Source of the DNA: an uncultured Nesterenkonia sp.
Lineage (GTDB): Bacteria > Actinomycetota > Actinomycetes > Actinomycetales > Micrococcaceae
Assembly (NCBI GenBank): GCA_947494195.1
Contig: CANLUC010000006.1
Coordinates: 1-64,000, forward strand
Direction of reading: 5' to 3'
DNA length: 64,000 bases
This document shows positions 24,341 through 33,047 of this stretch, piece after piece. Position 1 is the stretch's first letter; the number at the start of each line of letters is the position of its first letter. The translations under genes were made by a program, and so were the position numbers. The notes beneath the pieces are model-generated. The model ran no database searches, was not told where the DNA came from, and saw only the letters and a program-made list of their open reading frames with translations.

Positions 24341-25900
24341 TCACCGGGACGGCGCTGGTTCACTCAGCGGCAGCCGCACCGTGAGCACAGTCCGGCCGGG
24401 GACGCTGTCGATGTCCACGTGACCCGCATGTGCCTGCACGATCGCTTCGACGATGGACATGCCCAGTCCGGTGCTCCCGGCGGTGCGGGATCTCGAGCTG
24501 TCACCGCGCACGAACCTGTCAAAGAGTCGGTCCTGGAGCAGAGGCGGAATCCCCGGACCGTCGTCTTCGACCTGAATCAGCGCTGAACCACCCTGTGTGC
24601 CCAGTCGAACGGTCACCACGGTTCCCGTCGGAGTGTGGGTTCGCGCATTGTTCAGCAGATTCGCCATCACCTGGTGCAGCCGATGAGCGTCCCCGTCTAC
24701 GAGAATCTCCGCCGCGTCCTCATCAAGCTCCATCAACCAGCGATGGTCCGGGCCGGTGACCTGGGCGTCTGCACAGGCGTCGACGACGACGCCGGCCAGC
24801 GCCACCACCTCCTGCCGAAGCGGTGCCCCGGAGTCCAGACGGGCCAGCAGCAGCAGGTCTTCAACCATGACGGCCATCCGCGCGGCCTCCGACCCGATGC
24901 GCTCCAATGAACGGTCCACGTTCTCCGGCAGCGGCTCCTGCACCCGTGAGGCCAGCTCGGCGTAGCCGCTCACCGAGGCCAGTGGAGTGCGCAGCTCATG
25001 GCTCGCGTCGGCGACGAACCGTCTCAGCCGTTCCTCGCTCTCCTGGCGGACGTGCAGGGAGTCCTCCACATGGTCGAGCATCGTGTTGAAAGCCGCCCCG
25101 ACCTGGCCGGTCTCAGTATGTGCCCGGGTGTCTGCAGGTGGCAGCCGCTCGTTCAGCCGCACCGTACCGGAGGACAGGGGCGTCTGCGCCACCCGGGTGG
25201 CGGCCCGAGCGAGGCGATCCAGGGGGCGCAGTCCGAGCCGGATCAGCACCAGCGCGCCCAGCAGCGCCAGGACGATGGTCACCAGGGCGACCAACGAGAA
25301 GATCAGCACCTGATCACGGACGGTCTGGTGCACCCCGGAGAGTGACTGGCCCGCGATCACCGTGGCGAACGCATCGTCGCTGCGCACCTGCTCGGCGGCT
25401 ACGCGGTAGTCGCCCTGCTCACCGAGGTCCACTTCCTCGGGATCTTCCTCGGTGCCCTCGGCCGCTTTCAGGACAGAGATCTGATCCTCCGTCAGCTCGA
25501 CCACGGCGCCGCCGCTCTCCTCGACCACCTGAGCCACCGGCGGCTCACCATCTAGCAGCACCAGGGTGACGGATCCGCGCTGTGGGCCGGGACCGACGTC
25601 GCCCGGAGCGAATCCCTGATCACCCGGCTCCTGACTCTCAGGCGGAGTCCCGTCCTCTTCACGGCCGGGACCGCCGAAGTCACCCCGAGACTGCGCTTCC
25701 ATGAGATTCTGCGCGGAGATGTCCAACGAGATCCGCAGCTGGTCATCGAGGCGCTCCAGCAGAAACTGCCGCTGCATGCTCACACTGACGCTGCCGATGA
25801 TCACCACTGCGGTGATCAACAGGGCCACGATGCTGGCGGCCAGCTGGCGACGCAGCGGCCACTGGCTCACCCGGGCCAGCCCGCGCAGTCGCTCACGCAT
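24341..25900 (-). CDS. Sensor histidine kinase of the DUF4956/VTC operon
   Basis: This 519-residue membrane kinase has TM1 (about 20-40), an acidic extracytoplasmic domain of about 150 residues rich in Gly/Glu/Asp, TM2 (about 195-215) and HAMP. The H-box FVADASHELRTPLASVSGY carries the phospho-His, followed by N-, G1- and G2-boxes (NLLNNARTH, VEDDGPGIP, GSTGLGMSI). Signal: unknown, sensed outside the cell. Its start overlaps the response regulator by 8 nt and it is the last gene of a five-gene operon. The acidic sensor could bind cations or basic ligands (inference). Confidence 0.93.
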   Translation of the reverse strand: MRERLRGLARVSQWPLRRQLAASIVALLITAVVIIGSVSVSMQRQFLLERLDDQLRISLDISAQNLMEAQSRGDFGGPGREEDGTPPESQEPGDQGFAPGDVGPGPQRGSVTLVLLDGEPPVAQVVEESGGAVVELTEDQISVLKAAEGTEEDPEEVDLGEQGDYRVAAEQVRSDDAFATVIAGQSLSGVHQTVRDQVLIFSLVALVTIVLALLGALVLIRLGLRPLDRLARAATRVAQTPLSSGTVRLNERLPPADTRAHTETGQVGAAFNTMLDHVEDSLHVRQESEERLRRFVADASHELRTPLASVSGYAELASRVQEPLPENVDRSLERIGSEAARMAVMVEDLLLLARLDSGAPLRQEVVALAGVVVDACADAQVTGPDHRWLMELDEDAAEILVDGDAHRLHQVMANLLNNARTHTPTGTVVTVRLGTQGGSALIQVEDDGPGIPPLLQDRLFDRFVRGDSSRSRTAGSTGLGMSIVEAIVQAHAGHVDIDSVPGRTVLTVRLPLSEPAPSR

Positions 25901-26621
25901 CGGCGGCCCTGATGGAATACCCGACCCCGCGGAACGTGTGGATCATCGGCGGGCCCAACCGGTCGATCTTTTTGCGGAGGTAGGAGATGTAGAGCTCGAC
26001 CACGCTGGCCCTGCCCCCGAAGTCGTACTCCCAGACCCGGTCGAGAATCTGTGCCTTGCTCAGCACGGTCCTGGGGTTCTCCATCAGGTAGCGCAGCAGC
26101 GCGAACTCGGTGGCGGTGAGCTCGATCCGCGTCCCCTCGCGAGTGACCTCGTAAGTCTCCTCGTGGAGCAGCAGGTCACCGACCACGAGCACCGGGTCCC
26201 CAGGGCCCGTGGTCAGCACGTGGCGGCGGATCATTCCACGGAGCCGCAGCATGACTTCTTCGAGGCTGAAGGGCTTGGTGACGTAGTCGTCCCCGCCGGC
26301 GCTGAGCCCCGCGATCCGGTCCGAGACGTCATCCTTCGCAGTGAGGAACAGCACCGGGACCTGGTTGCCCTGGGCTCGCAGTCGGGTGACCATCTCGATG
26401 CCATCGATTCCAGGCATCATCACGTCAAGGACGACGACGTCGGGGCGCACCTCGCGCACGGCCTTCAGCCCTTCCTGGCCGTCAGCAGCGATATACGGTT
26501 CCCAGCCCTCGGATTTCGCCGCCATGGCGAGAAGCTCGCTGAGCATCGGTTCGTCATCGACGACCAGCACCCGGATGGGCGTCCCATCCGGGTGCGTGAC
26601 GTTGTGCAGGTCCATATCCAT
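25893..26621 (-). CDS. OmpR-family response regulator
   Basis: This 242-residue protein has a receiver domain (VVDDEP acid pocket, phospho-acceptor Asp in VVVLDVMMPG, Lys in LTAKDD) and a C-terminal winged helix (TATEFALLRYLMENPRTVLSKAQILDRVW ... VVELYISYLRKKID). It is the partner of the overlapping histidine kinase. It begins 3 nt after the lipoprotein stop, so it belongs to the same operon. The GCTATG repeats in front of the operon, spaced by 11 bp steps, are its likely binding site. Confidence 0.95.
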   Translation of the reverse strand: MDMDLHNVTHPDGTPIRVLVVDDEPMLSELLAMAAKSEGWEPYIAADGQEGLKAVREVRPDVVVLDVMMPGIDGIEMVTRLRAQGNQVPVLFLTAKDDVSDRIAGLSAGGDDYVTKPFSLEEVMLRLRGMIRRHVLTTGPGDPVLVVGDLLLHEETYEVTREGTRIELTATEFALLRYLMENPRTVLSKAQILDRVWEYDFGGRASVVELYISYLRKKIDRLGPPMIHTFRGVGYSIRAADA

Positions 26622-26624
26622 AAT

Positions 26625-28544
26625 CTACTGCTCGAACTCGGTCTCACCGGGCGCGATGCCCTCGGGTGCGCCCGGCATGCCGCCACCCTGACCGGTTCCC
26701 ATGCCTCCGGCAGGTGCTTGACCCGCGACCGCCTCGATCGCTGACTCGGCGGTCTCCACGCTGTAAGTCTCCCCGGCGGTGACGGTGTCATCGCTGTAGA
26801 AGATGTACCCGTACTCCTTGGTCGGGGTGACACTGCCCAGCTCCGTTCCGGACGCGTCGAGCACGGTGGCGGACTCCTCGGCAGCGCCAGTCGCGGAGGC
26901 GGCAACCCAGCCCTGGTCGCCGGAGGCCGGGGTCTGTTCCATGCTGCCTGCCGAGGACCCCACCACGGTGCCCCCGTCGATGCTGAACTCTCCATTGGCG
27001 TCGAAGGCACCATTGCCGCCCCATGTGGTGCCGAAGACACGGGTGGCGCCGCCGGTGACCTGCAGTGTGCCGTTGGAATCGATGCCATCACCCTCGGCGT
27101 CGACCGTCAGGGTGCCCCCACTGATGATGAGCTCGGAGCCGTCGTCGCCCATCTCACCGCCCATGCCTGCCCCTCCGCCGGGCTGAACCTGCTCAGTGGT
27201 CTCCGTCGTGTCCGTGGTCTCCGCCGATTCGGCGTCGTCTGCGGCTTCTGATTCAGCGTTGAAGGAGGCGTTGAGCCCGTCATCGCTGGCGGTGACGTCG
27301 ATGTTCCCGTCTTCGATGAACAGATAGCTGGCCTCGAGGCCCTCATAGGACTCGGTCACAGTCACGGTGGCTCCATCGATGGTCAACGTGTGCTCGGCGT
27401 GGGCCCCGTCATCGCCCGTGGCCGCGGTGATCATGCCGGAGCTCAGCTGGATGGAGCCATCGGAGTGCAATGCGTCATCAGCGGAATCGGTAGCGGTCTC
27501 GCCGCCGTCGACCACCAGAAGCACTCCGGCCTTCAGGCCCTTGGAGGAAAGGTCCTCCACCGGGGCCACGGAGGCACCGCCCCCGGAGACGATGTCCAGG
27601 GTGCCACCGCTGATCAGCAGGTCCGAGGCCGCATCGATCCCGTCCTGCTCTGCGGTCAGGTTCAGCGTGCCGTCAATGATGAGCACGTATCCGCGGTCGG
27701 CGTCGTCCTCGTTGTTAGATCGAAGCGCGTCTCCGCCGGCGTCCACAGTGAGCGTGCCGCCGGCGACGACGAGCGCGTCCTTTCCGCGAAGACCATGACC
27801 CGCGGCGGTGACCGTGATCTCTCCGGAGCTGACCACCAGGTCCTTCTTCGTGGCGATGCCGTCCCCGCCCCGGCCGGTGACCTCGAGCGCCCCGCTGCCG
27901 GTGATCTGCAGATCGGTGTCGGCGAAGATCGCGGCGTCTTCCTCGGCATCCTCGGCATAGGACTCGGCGTCGGCCACCGTGTTCGTGGAACCCTCGGCGA
28001 GTTCGATGTTCACTCCATCGGCGCTGGTGAGCAGGATGGCCGGGCCGGCGTCGTTGGTGATGGTGGCTTCATCGAGGATCAGGGTCACCTGGTCCTCCTC
28101 GTCTGCTGTTACGGCGACCTGGCCCTCCAGGCTGCCGGAGATCCGGTAAGTTCCGGCTTCGGTGATGGTGACGGTGCTGTTTTGAACGGTCACCGACTCG
28201 CTCTCGGTCGAGGCGGTGTCACCGTCGAGGGTGATGCTCTGGACTTCGGTCTCAGCAGCGGCGCCGTCATCGGCGGTCCAGTAGTCGTGATTCTCGGTCA
28301 TGGCAGCCTCGGTGTCTGGGCCAGAACCGGCGGAATTCTCGGAGGTCGGATCATCAGAGGCTTCGGTGGAGCTGCCCTCAGTGGACGAGGCCGGGGTCGT
28401 CTCCTGCTGTGAGGTCGAGGAGGCGGCTTCGGCGTTCTCGGTGGTGGGCAGGGCGCAGCCGACCAGAAGGGAGAGCGTGCTGGCCGTCGCAGCGGTGGCG
28501 AGGAAGATGCGAGTGCGCGGGGTGCGTGAGGCGGTGGTGTTCAT
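26625..28544 (-). CDS. Cthe_2159-like carbohydrate-binding beta-helix lipoprotein
   Basis: This protein of about 639 residues has a signal ending at the lipobox LLVGC (Cys30), an acidic Ser/Thr-rich linker, then many repeats such as SGGTLTVDAEGDGIDSNGTL that resemble the Cthe_2159 right-handed beta-helix family (calcium and polygalacturonate binding in the type member). An acidic, low-complexity insertion (ESEAADDAESAETTDTTET) lies around residue 445. The C-terminus is Gly/Pro/Met-rich. It should sit on the outer membrane face. The ATG at 28544 overlaps the VTC gene stop, and AAGGA precedes it. The ligand here is unknown. Confidence 0.82.
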   Translation of the reverse strand: MNTTASRTPRTRIFLATAATASTLSLLVGCALPTTENAEAASSTSQQETTPASSTEGSSTEASDDPTSENSAGSGPDTEAAMTENHDYWTADDGAAAETEVQSITLDGDTASTESESVTVQNSTVTITEAGTYRISGSLEGQVAVTADEEDQVTLILDEATITNDAGPAILLTSADGVNIELAEGSTNTVADAESYAEDAEEDAAIFADTDLQITGSGALEVTGRGGDGIATKKDLVVSSGEITVTAAGHGLRGKDALVVAGGTLTVDAGGDALRSNNEDDADRGYVLIIDGTLNLTAEQDGIDAASDLLISGGTLDIVSGGGASVAPVEDLSSKGLKAGVLLVVDGGETATDSADDALHSDGSIQLSSGMITAATGDDGAHAEHTLTIDGATVTVTESYEGLEASYLFIEDGNIDVTASDDGLNASFNAESEAADDAESAETTDTTETTEQVQPGGGAGMGGEMGDDGSELIISGGTLTVDAEGDGIDSNGTLQVTGGATRVFGTTWGGNGAFDANGEFSIDGGTVVGSSAGSMEQTPASGDQGWVAASATGAAEESATVLDASGTELGSVTPTKEYGYIFYSDDTVTAGETYSVETAESAIEAVAGQAPAGGMGTGQGGGMPGAPEGIAPGETEFEQ

Positions 28545-29344
28545 CGGATTCCTTCGAGTTGTGTGGAGCGCAGCGTCTGGTGGAGCACGCGGCTCCATTT
28601 ATTGGCGGGCAGGTCCGGGCGCAGAGCCGCGAGCCCGGTGGAGTACTTGGAGATGGAGACCGGGCGGATCCCGTGGGACCACAGGAGCCGGTCGAAGGAG
28701 CTGGCCCGACTGGCCGATTTGGTCTCGATGATCGCCAGATCAGGGCGGTCCAGCGCGGTGGTGCAGTCGTTGCGGGGAGGCAGCGCCCAACGCAGCTCGG
28801 TGTCGATGGTCAATCGGGAGACGGCGCCTGCCGGGCCTTCGCGGAGCACCAGGGTGATGCGGTCGTAACCGGTGCTGAGACTGGGGGCCAACGACCAGGC
28901 GAGGTCGCCGGAAAGGCCCACGCTGGACAGGACTTCGCCTGCGTAAGTGCGAGCCTCAGGGTTCAGGCTGCTCATCGCGTGGAGATCGTGCGGGATGCGC
29001 TCCTTGACTGTGGTGCCGCGGGAGCCTTTGGTCTTGGCTTCAAGGAACGCGATGCCCGAATCGACATAGGCGCGGGTGCGCAGCTTGAATCGTCGGCGCC
29101 GACCGCGGGCAGCCCGGTGGTAGGCGACCAGGTCGGGGGTGTCGAAGTAGACAGATTCATAGCTGAAGCTGCGCCGTGCATCGATCTGCAGGATCTGCGT
29201 GCGCGGGTCCAGCCAGGTGTCCAGTAGTTCTGGGACTTCGCGGGGGACCAGGTACTTGCGGTCGACCCGGGTCTGCAGCTCGGCCTGCGCATTGATCGCT
29301 TGCAGCGTGATGGGGGCGAGGTCGCCGGTCCAGGAGAGTGTCAT
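28541..29344 (-). CDS. VTC-domain polyphosphate polymerase-like protein
   Basis: This 267-residue soluble protein matches the VTC domain of eukaryotic Vtc4: RVDRKYLV near residue 26, basic strands FKLRTRAYVDSG, FLEAKTKGS, and a C-terminal LAIIETKSAS followed by SISKYSTGLA. In Vtc4 this tunnel fold makes polyphosphate from ATP at the membrane. Bacterial members are mostly uncharacterised, so the activity is inferred. It overlaps both neighbours by 4 nt, with DUF4956 before and the lipoprotein after, which points to a membrane complex. Confidence 0.88.
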   Translation of the reverse strand: MTLSWTGDLAPITLQAINAQAELQTRVDRKYLVPREVPELLDTWLDPRTQILQIDARRSFSYESVYFDTPDLVAYHRAARGRRRRFKLRTRAYVDSGIAFLEAKTKGSRGTTVKERIPHDLHAMSSLNPEARTYAGEVLSSVGLSGDLAWSLAPSLSTGYDRITLVLREGPAGAVSRLTIDTELRWALPPRNDCTTALDRPDLAIIETKSASRASSFDRLLWSHGIRPVSISKYSTGLAALRPDLPANKWSRVLHQTLRSTQLEGIR

Positions 29345-29991
29345 CGCTGGGCGCTCGCGTCCTGGCGCAGACTGTTGCGGACCGCCGTCTGGTACTGGGC
29401 GTAGTTGCTCTGCTCATCGGACTGCGGAGCGTAGACGCGGCTGCTGCTGTCTGGACGGTGCCAGCGGACATCCACGGTGGTGGTGTCATTGACCACGTCC
29501 AGTTCGGTCACCTCCATCACCTTCACCGTGCCGCCGAGCAGCTGCTCCACATGGGCCCGCAGGGACGACTCATCGATGAAGGCCCTGTCGAGGCGCAGCG
29601 ATTGCTGCCGGGCACGGGAGAGCAGCATGGGGGAGTCCACGATCGCGAGCATGGTCAGGATCAGTGCGATCAGGCTGATGCTCAGCAGCGGCTGCAGGGT
29701 GTCGAACCCGGCGATCAGCCCGATGGCCAGCGAGGCGAAGTAGTAAGCCACCTCGTGCTGGGAGATCTCGGAGGAGCGCAGTCGGATGATGGAGAGCACC
29801 CCGAAGAGACCAAGGCCCACCCCCATTCCGATCTCGGCGCTGGCCAGCACTTTGGTGACCGCGAGGACGCCGATGTTGACCACCACAAAGGCCGTGACCA
29901 GGTCGCGACGGCGGTGACGGCGGAAGTAGAGGGCATAGGCAAGGACGACGACGGCGACAAGGTCGACCGCTATCAACATCAGACTGGTCAT
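29341..29991 (-). CDS. DUF4956 membrane protein
   Basis: This 216-residue protein has four or so membrane helices in its first 120 residues, including the conserved GVGLGLFGVLSIIRLRSSEISQHEVAYYFASLAIGLIAG, then a soluble C-terminal domain of about 90 residues (ACT/ferredoxin-like beta strands, VMEVTELDVVNDTTTVDVRW). DUF4956 proteins are often paired with VTC-type polymerases and CotH or beta-helix surface proteins. It is the first gene of the operon and could anchor the VTC subunit or carry polymer across the membrane (inference). Confidence 0.88.
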   Translation of the reverse strand: MTSLMLIAVDLVAVVVLAYALYFRRHRRRDLVTAFVVVNIGVLAVTKVLASAEIGMGVGLGLFGVLSIIRLRSSEISQHEVAYYFASLAIGLIAGFDTLQPLLSISLIALILTMLAIVDSPMLLSRARQQSLRLDRAFIDESSLRAHVEQLLGGTVKVMEVTELDVVNDTTTVDVRWHRPDSSSRVYAPQSDEQSNYAQYQTAVRNSLRQDASAQR

Positions 29992-30042
29992 GGGGAGCTC
30001 CTGGGGTCGGGGATTCGTGACTCCCTCAGAAGACCGCGGCTT

Positions 30043-30081
30043 GCTATGACTCAGCTATGGATGGCGCAGGGTCAGGCTATG
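30043..30081. promoter_or_regulatory. In-phase GCTATG repeats upstream of the DUF4956 operon
   Basis: GCTATG occurs at 30043, 30054 and 30076, that is at offsets 0, 11 and 33, all on one face of the helix. The first and third copies extend to GCTATGAC. The block is 52-90 nt upstream of the DUF4956 start. OmpR-family regulators bind direct repeats with this 10-11 bp step, so this is the likely site of the operon's own regulator. Confidence 0.55.
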
Positions 30082-30245
30082 ACTTGCAGAGCAGGCGTCC
30101 AGGATGTATCCAGCTGCAAATATGTTCTTGCTCGGGAAAGGCTGTTGCAGTCAGACATATATGGGGTTCAATGATCGGGCTCACATTCAGCGTCGTCGGC
30201 CGCCCCATCCGATGACCGCAACGCACTACCCACGAAGGACGTGAC

Positions 30246-31292
30246 ATGACTCAGGCTGACCTGACTTATCGAACACTGGGCCGAAGCGGCGCCATCGTCT
30301 CTACCCAGGCGCTGGGCACGATGACCTTCGGCGCGGAGGCCGACGAAGCGACTTCACATGCGCTGATCGACACATACGTCGCGGCCGGTGGCAACTTCAT
30401 CGACACAGCCGACGTCTACAGCGCAGGCACCAGTGAGGAGATCATCGGCCGGTGGCTCGGCTCTCACCCCACCGAGGCACGGCAGATCGTCCTCGCCACG
30501 AAGGGACGGTTCCCGATGGGCCAAGGCCCCAACGATCTGGGGACCTCGCGTCGGCACCTGCGTGAGGCACTCGACGCGTCGCTGCGCCGACTCGGAGTGG
30601 ACCACATCGACCTCTACCAACTGCATGCCTGGGACGCGATCAGCCCACTGGATGAGACGCTGCGTTTCCTCGATGATGCGGTGACGGCCGGAAAGATCGG
30701 ATACTACGGCTTCTCCAACTTCACCGGATGGCAGCTCACCAAGGCTGTCCATCTCGCGGAGCGGCACGGCTGGTCACTGCCGGTGACCCTGCAGCCGCAG
30801 TACAACCTCCTCGTCCGTGGAATCGAACACGAGATCGTCCCCGCAGCCCTGGACGCCGGACTCGGTCTGCTGCCGTGGTCCCCCCTGGGAGGTGGGTGGC
30901 TGAGCGGGAAGTACCGCCGAGATGAGGCACCGACCGGTTCGACGCGGTTGGGGGAGAACCCGAAGCGCGGCATGGAAGCCTGGGAGAAGCGCAACTCTGA
31001 CGAACGCACCTGGCGCGTCATCGACGCGGTCTCCGCCGTCGCCGAGGAGCACGGGGCGTCCTATTCGCAGGTGTCTCTGGCGTGGCTCAAGGCCCAGCCA
31101 GCGGTCACCTCTGTGATCCTCGGAGCCCGCACGATCGAGCAGCTTCAGGACAATCTGGGGGCGGATTCACTCGACCTGAACGCCGAGCAGCTGGACCGGC
31201 TGACTGCTGCGAGCGAGCCTGTGACGGAGGACTACCCCTACGGTGCCGCCGGTGTTCAGCAGCGCCACCGCAAGATGAGTGGCGGACGCTAG
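30246..31292 (+). CDS. Aldo/keto reductase (AKR_11/12-like)
   Basis: This 348-residue TIM-barrel oxidoreductase has the active-site Asp and Tyr in FIDTADVYSAGTSEEIIG, Lys in VLATKGRF and His in YQLHAWD, and the NADP-binding tail SVILGARTIEQLQDNLGA. It is of the YajO/tyrosine-auxotrophy-complementing or YdhF type, with unknown substrate. Its own promoter should lie in the 254-bp gap shared with the DUF4956 operon. ACGAAGGACGTGAC before the ATG provides the ribosome site. Confidence 0.92.
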   Translation: MTQADLTYRTLGRSGAIVSTQALGTMTFGAEADEATSHALIDTYVAAGGNFIDTADVYSAGTSEEIIGRWLGSHPTEARQIVLATKGRFPMGQGPNDLGTSRRHLREALDASLRRLGVDHIDLYQLHAWDAISPLDETLRFLDDAVTAGKIGYYGFSNFTGWQLTKAVHLAERHGWSLPVTLQPQYNLLVRGIEHEIVPAALDAGLGLLPWSPLGGGWLSGKYRRDEAPTGSTRLGENPKRGMEAWEKRNSDERTWRVIDAVSAVAEEHGASYSQVSLAWLKAQPAVTSVILGARTIEQLQDNLGADSLDLNAEQLDRLTAASEPVTEDYPYGAAGVQQRHRKMSGGR

Positions 31293-31339
31293 AGGGGCGC
31301 ACCCGTGGGATCGGAACTCAGGCGAAAGGCCAGCGAACC

Positions 31340-31855
31340 TTGACGAAGACCGTTGAAGACATTGAGGCAGAAGCTACGGAAGTTGCTGCCGAGATAGGCT
31401 CGATCCTCGCTGAGCAGGGCTTGACCGTTGCGGTGGCCGAATCGCTCACCGGCGGCAAGCTCGCCAACCAGTTCGCAGCCACGGAGGGCTCCGGCGAGTG
31501 GTTTGCCGGGGGAGTGGTGGCCTATCAGTCTGGGGCTAAACACCAAGTGCTCAACGTGCCAGAAGGGCCGGTGATCTCGGAAGAGGCGGTCGTCAGCATG
31601 GTCGACGGGGTGACGACGCTGTTCAAGTCAGACACGGGCCTGGCGGCGAGTGGTGCCGGAGGCCCAGAGGGCCAAGAGGGACAGCCGGCCGGGACCACCT
31701 GGCTTGCTGCGGGAATCTTGGGCACCATGAAAACTGAACTGCATCATTTTTCCGGTGAACCCCTGGAGATCCTGGCTCAGACCGAGCTGCGATGCCTCCA
31801 ACTGCTGCGATCCGTCCTGACAAGTCAAGAACTCTCGTCGAGCGAAGGGCGCTGA
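31340..31855 (+). CDS. CinA C-terminal-like (PncC) amidohydrolase
   Basis: This protein of about 171 residues matches the stand-alone CinA C-terminal domain. It has AVAESLTGGKLANQFAATEGSGEWFAGGVVAYQSGAK (catalytic Ser and Lys region) and TGLAASGAGGPEGQEGQPAGTTWLA. It deamidates nicotinamide mononucleotide for pyridine-nucleotide recycling. The chosen TTG at 31340 follows GAAAGG and gives about 13 residues before the conserved core; upstream in-frame ATGs overlap the aldo/keto reductase. A nested hairpin follows. Confidence 0.85.
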   Translation: MTKTVEDIEAEATEVAAEIGSILAEQGLTVAVAESLTGGKLANQFAATEGSGEWFAGGVVAYQSGAKHQVLNVPEGPVISEEAVVSMVDGVTTLFKSDTGLAASGAGGPEGQEGQPAGTTWLAAGILGTMKTELHHFSGEPLEILAQTELRCLQLLRSVLTSQELSSSEGR

Positions 31856-31932
31856 ACCCGTAACGGATCCCGAGACTGCCTCCGGAACCCGAGCTCTGCC
31901 AGGGATTCTAGAGACACCTACCCACGTAGACG

Positions 31933-31987
31933 AAAGCGGCGAAGATCTGTGAATGCCCGCTGGGCAGACATGAATCTTCGCCGCTTT
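31933..31987. terminator. Bidirectional terminator with nested hairpin
   Basis: AAAGCGGCGAAGAT (31933-31946) pairs perfectly with 31974-31987, ending in TTT on the plus strand and carrying AAA/TTT on both sides. The 27-nt loop contains a smaller TGCCC-GCT-GGGCA hairpin (31954-31966). It lies between the convergent cinA and NlpC/P60 genes and could serve both. Confidence 0.75.
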
Positions 31988-32057
31988 CCTCTGCCGCGCA
32001 ATCAGCGGTGCACGAGTTCGGAATCGGGGGTGGCTGGGCCGACGACGGGAGGAGGCG

Positions 32058-33047
32058 TCAGTTGGCGCTCAGGTACATGGTGTTGGACCAGTACGGTGAG
32101 TTCAGCGAATACTGCACTGTTCCGACCCGGGGATTATTGGCGCCGATCAGCTGACCGTTGCCGACGTAGATGGCAGCGTGGCTGCCCCCGTTCTGGATGA
32201 CGATGTCGCCCGGTGAAGGCGAGGAGACCTGGCGCATGGAGCTCATCATCGCGTACGTGCTGCGGGGCACGTCCACGCCGGCCTGCGAGTAGGCCCAGTT
32301 GATGAAGCCGGAGCAGTCCCAGCCGCTGGGGCTGCTGCCGCCGAAGGAGTAGGGGTTGCCGAGGCCTGCATAGGCCGCGCCGACGATCGAGCCGTTGCCG
32401 TCGCTGGAGGCAGGTGCTTCGCTCTGTGCTGGCTCGGAGGAGGCGACCTGGGTGTTGCCCTGACTCTGCTGCTGCGCCTGCCCGCCAGTGTCAGCCCGCT
32501 GGGAGTCCTGCGCGGGGGCCGGCTCCGGTTCTGGCTCTGGTGCCGGCTCAGGCTCTGGTTCCGGTGCCGGGGCTGGCTCTGGTGCTGGCGCTGGAGCGGG
32601 CTCTGGTTCAGCTGCGGGCGCGGGGGCTTCCACTTGTTCCGGCGCTGGCGCTGGGGCCGGCTCAGGTTCGGGGGCTGGGGCCGGCTCAGGTTCGGGAGCC
32701 GGGGCGGGGGCTGGCTCTGGTTCGGGGGCCGGTGTGGACTCCACGACTGGTCGGTCGAAAGTGAGCTCGACCTCCCGGGAGGCGGTCACTGCTACGGGAG
32801 AGGTCTCGCTGGCACGCTCCACGCTCAGCCCGGAGGCCGATACGTCAAGGGTGGTCACCTCGGGCGACTCGATGTCGGTGCTGGCGCTGGCGGCGGCACC
32901 AGAAGTGATCACCAGACCAGAGGCGGCGAAAGTAGCTGCAGCGCCGCGGCCAAAGGTGCCGGCGTGGAAGGCTACTGCGTTCGCCAGGAAAGGCTTGGTT
33001 GAGCGGCGCCGGTCCCGGCGCTGTGCGGAAGTCATGTTCTCAGTCAT
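32058..33047 (-). CDS. NlpC/P60 peptidoglycan hydrolase with Pro/Ala/Glu linker
   Basis: This 329-residue exported protein has a basic N-terminus and a long hydrophobic signal (residues 30-58), a beta-rich segment, an (AP)(EP)-repeat linker at 106-180, and an NlpC/P60 domain from about 218. Catalytic Cys245 is in GWDCSGF and His290 in [10 protein letters not shown]. It cleaves stem-peptide bonds in the cell wall. The linker probably spans or threads the wall, as in actinobacterial RipA/Rpf-like proteins. A direct repeat about 205 nt upstream resembles an MtrA site. Confidence 0.92.
   Translation of the reverse strand: MTENMTSAQRRDRRRSTKPFLANAVAFHAGTFGRGAAATFAASGLVITSGAAASASTDIESPEVTTLDVSASGLSVERASETSPVAVTASREVELTFDRPVVESTPAPEPEPAPAPAPEPEPAPAPEPEPAPAPAPEQVEAPAPAAEPEPAPAPAPEPAPAPEPEPEPAPEPEPEPAPAQDSQRADTGGQAQQQSQGNTQVASSEPAQSEAPASSDGNGSIVGAAYAGLGNPYSFGGSSPSGWDCSGFINWAYSQAGVDVPRSTYAMMSSMRQVSSPSPGDIVIQNGGSHAAIYVGNGQLIGANNPRVGTVQYSLNSPYWSNTMYLSAN
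32508..32732 (-). repeat. Coding repeat: Ala-Pro/Glu-Pro linker
   Basis: About 75 codons specify alternating AP, EP and PEP units (residues 106-180 of the NlpC/P60 protein), in DNA as recurring GGCTCTGG/GGCTCAGG-type units. Such tracts expand and contract by slippage, so the copy number may differ among strains. Confidence 0.85.
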
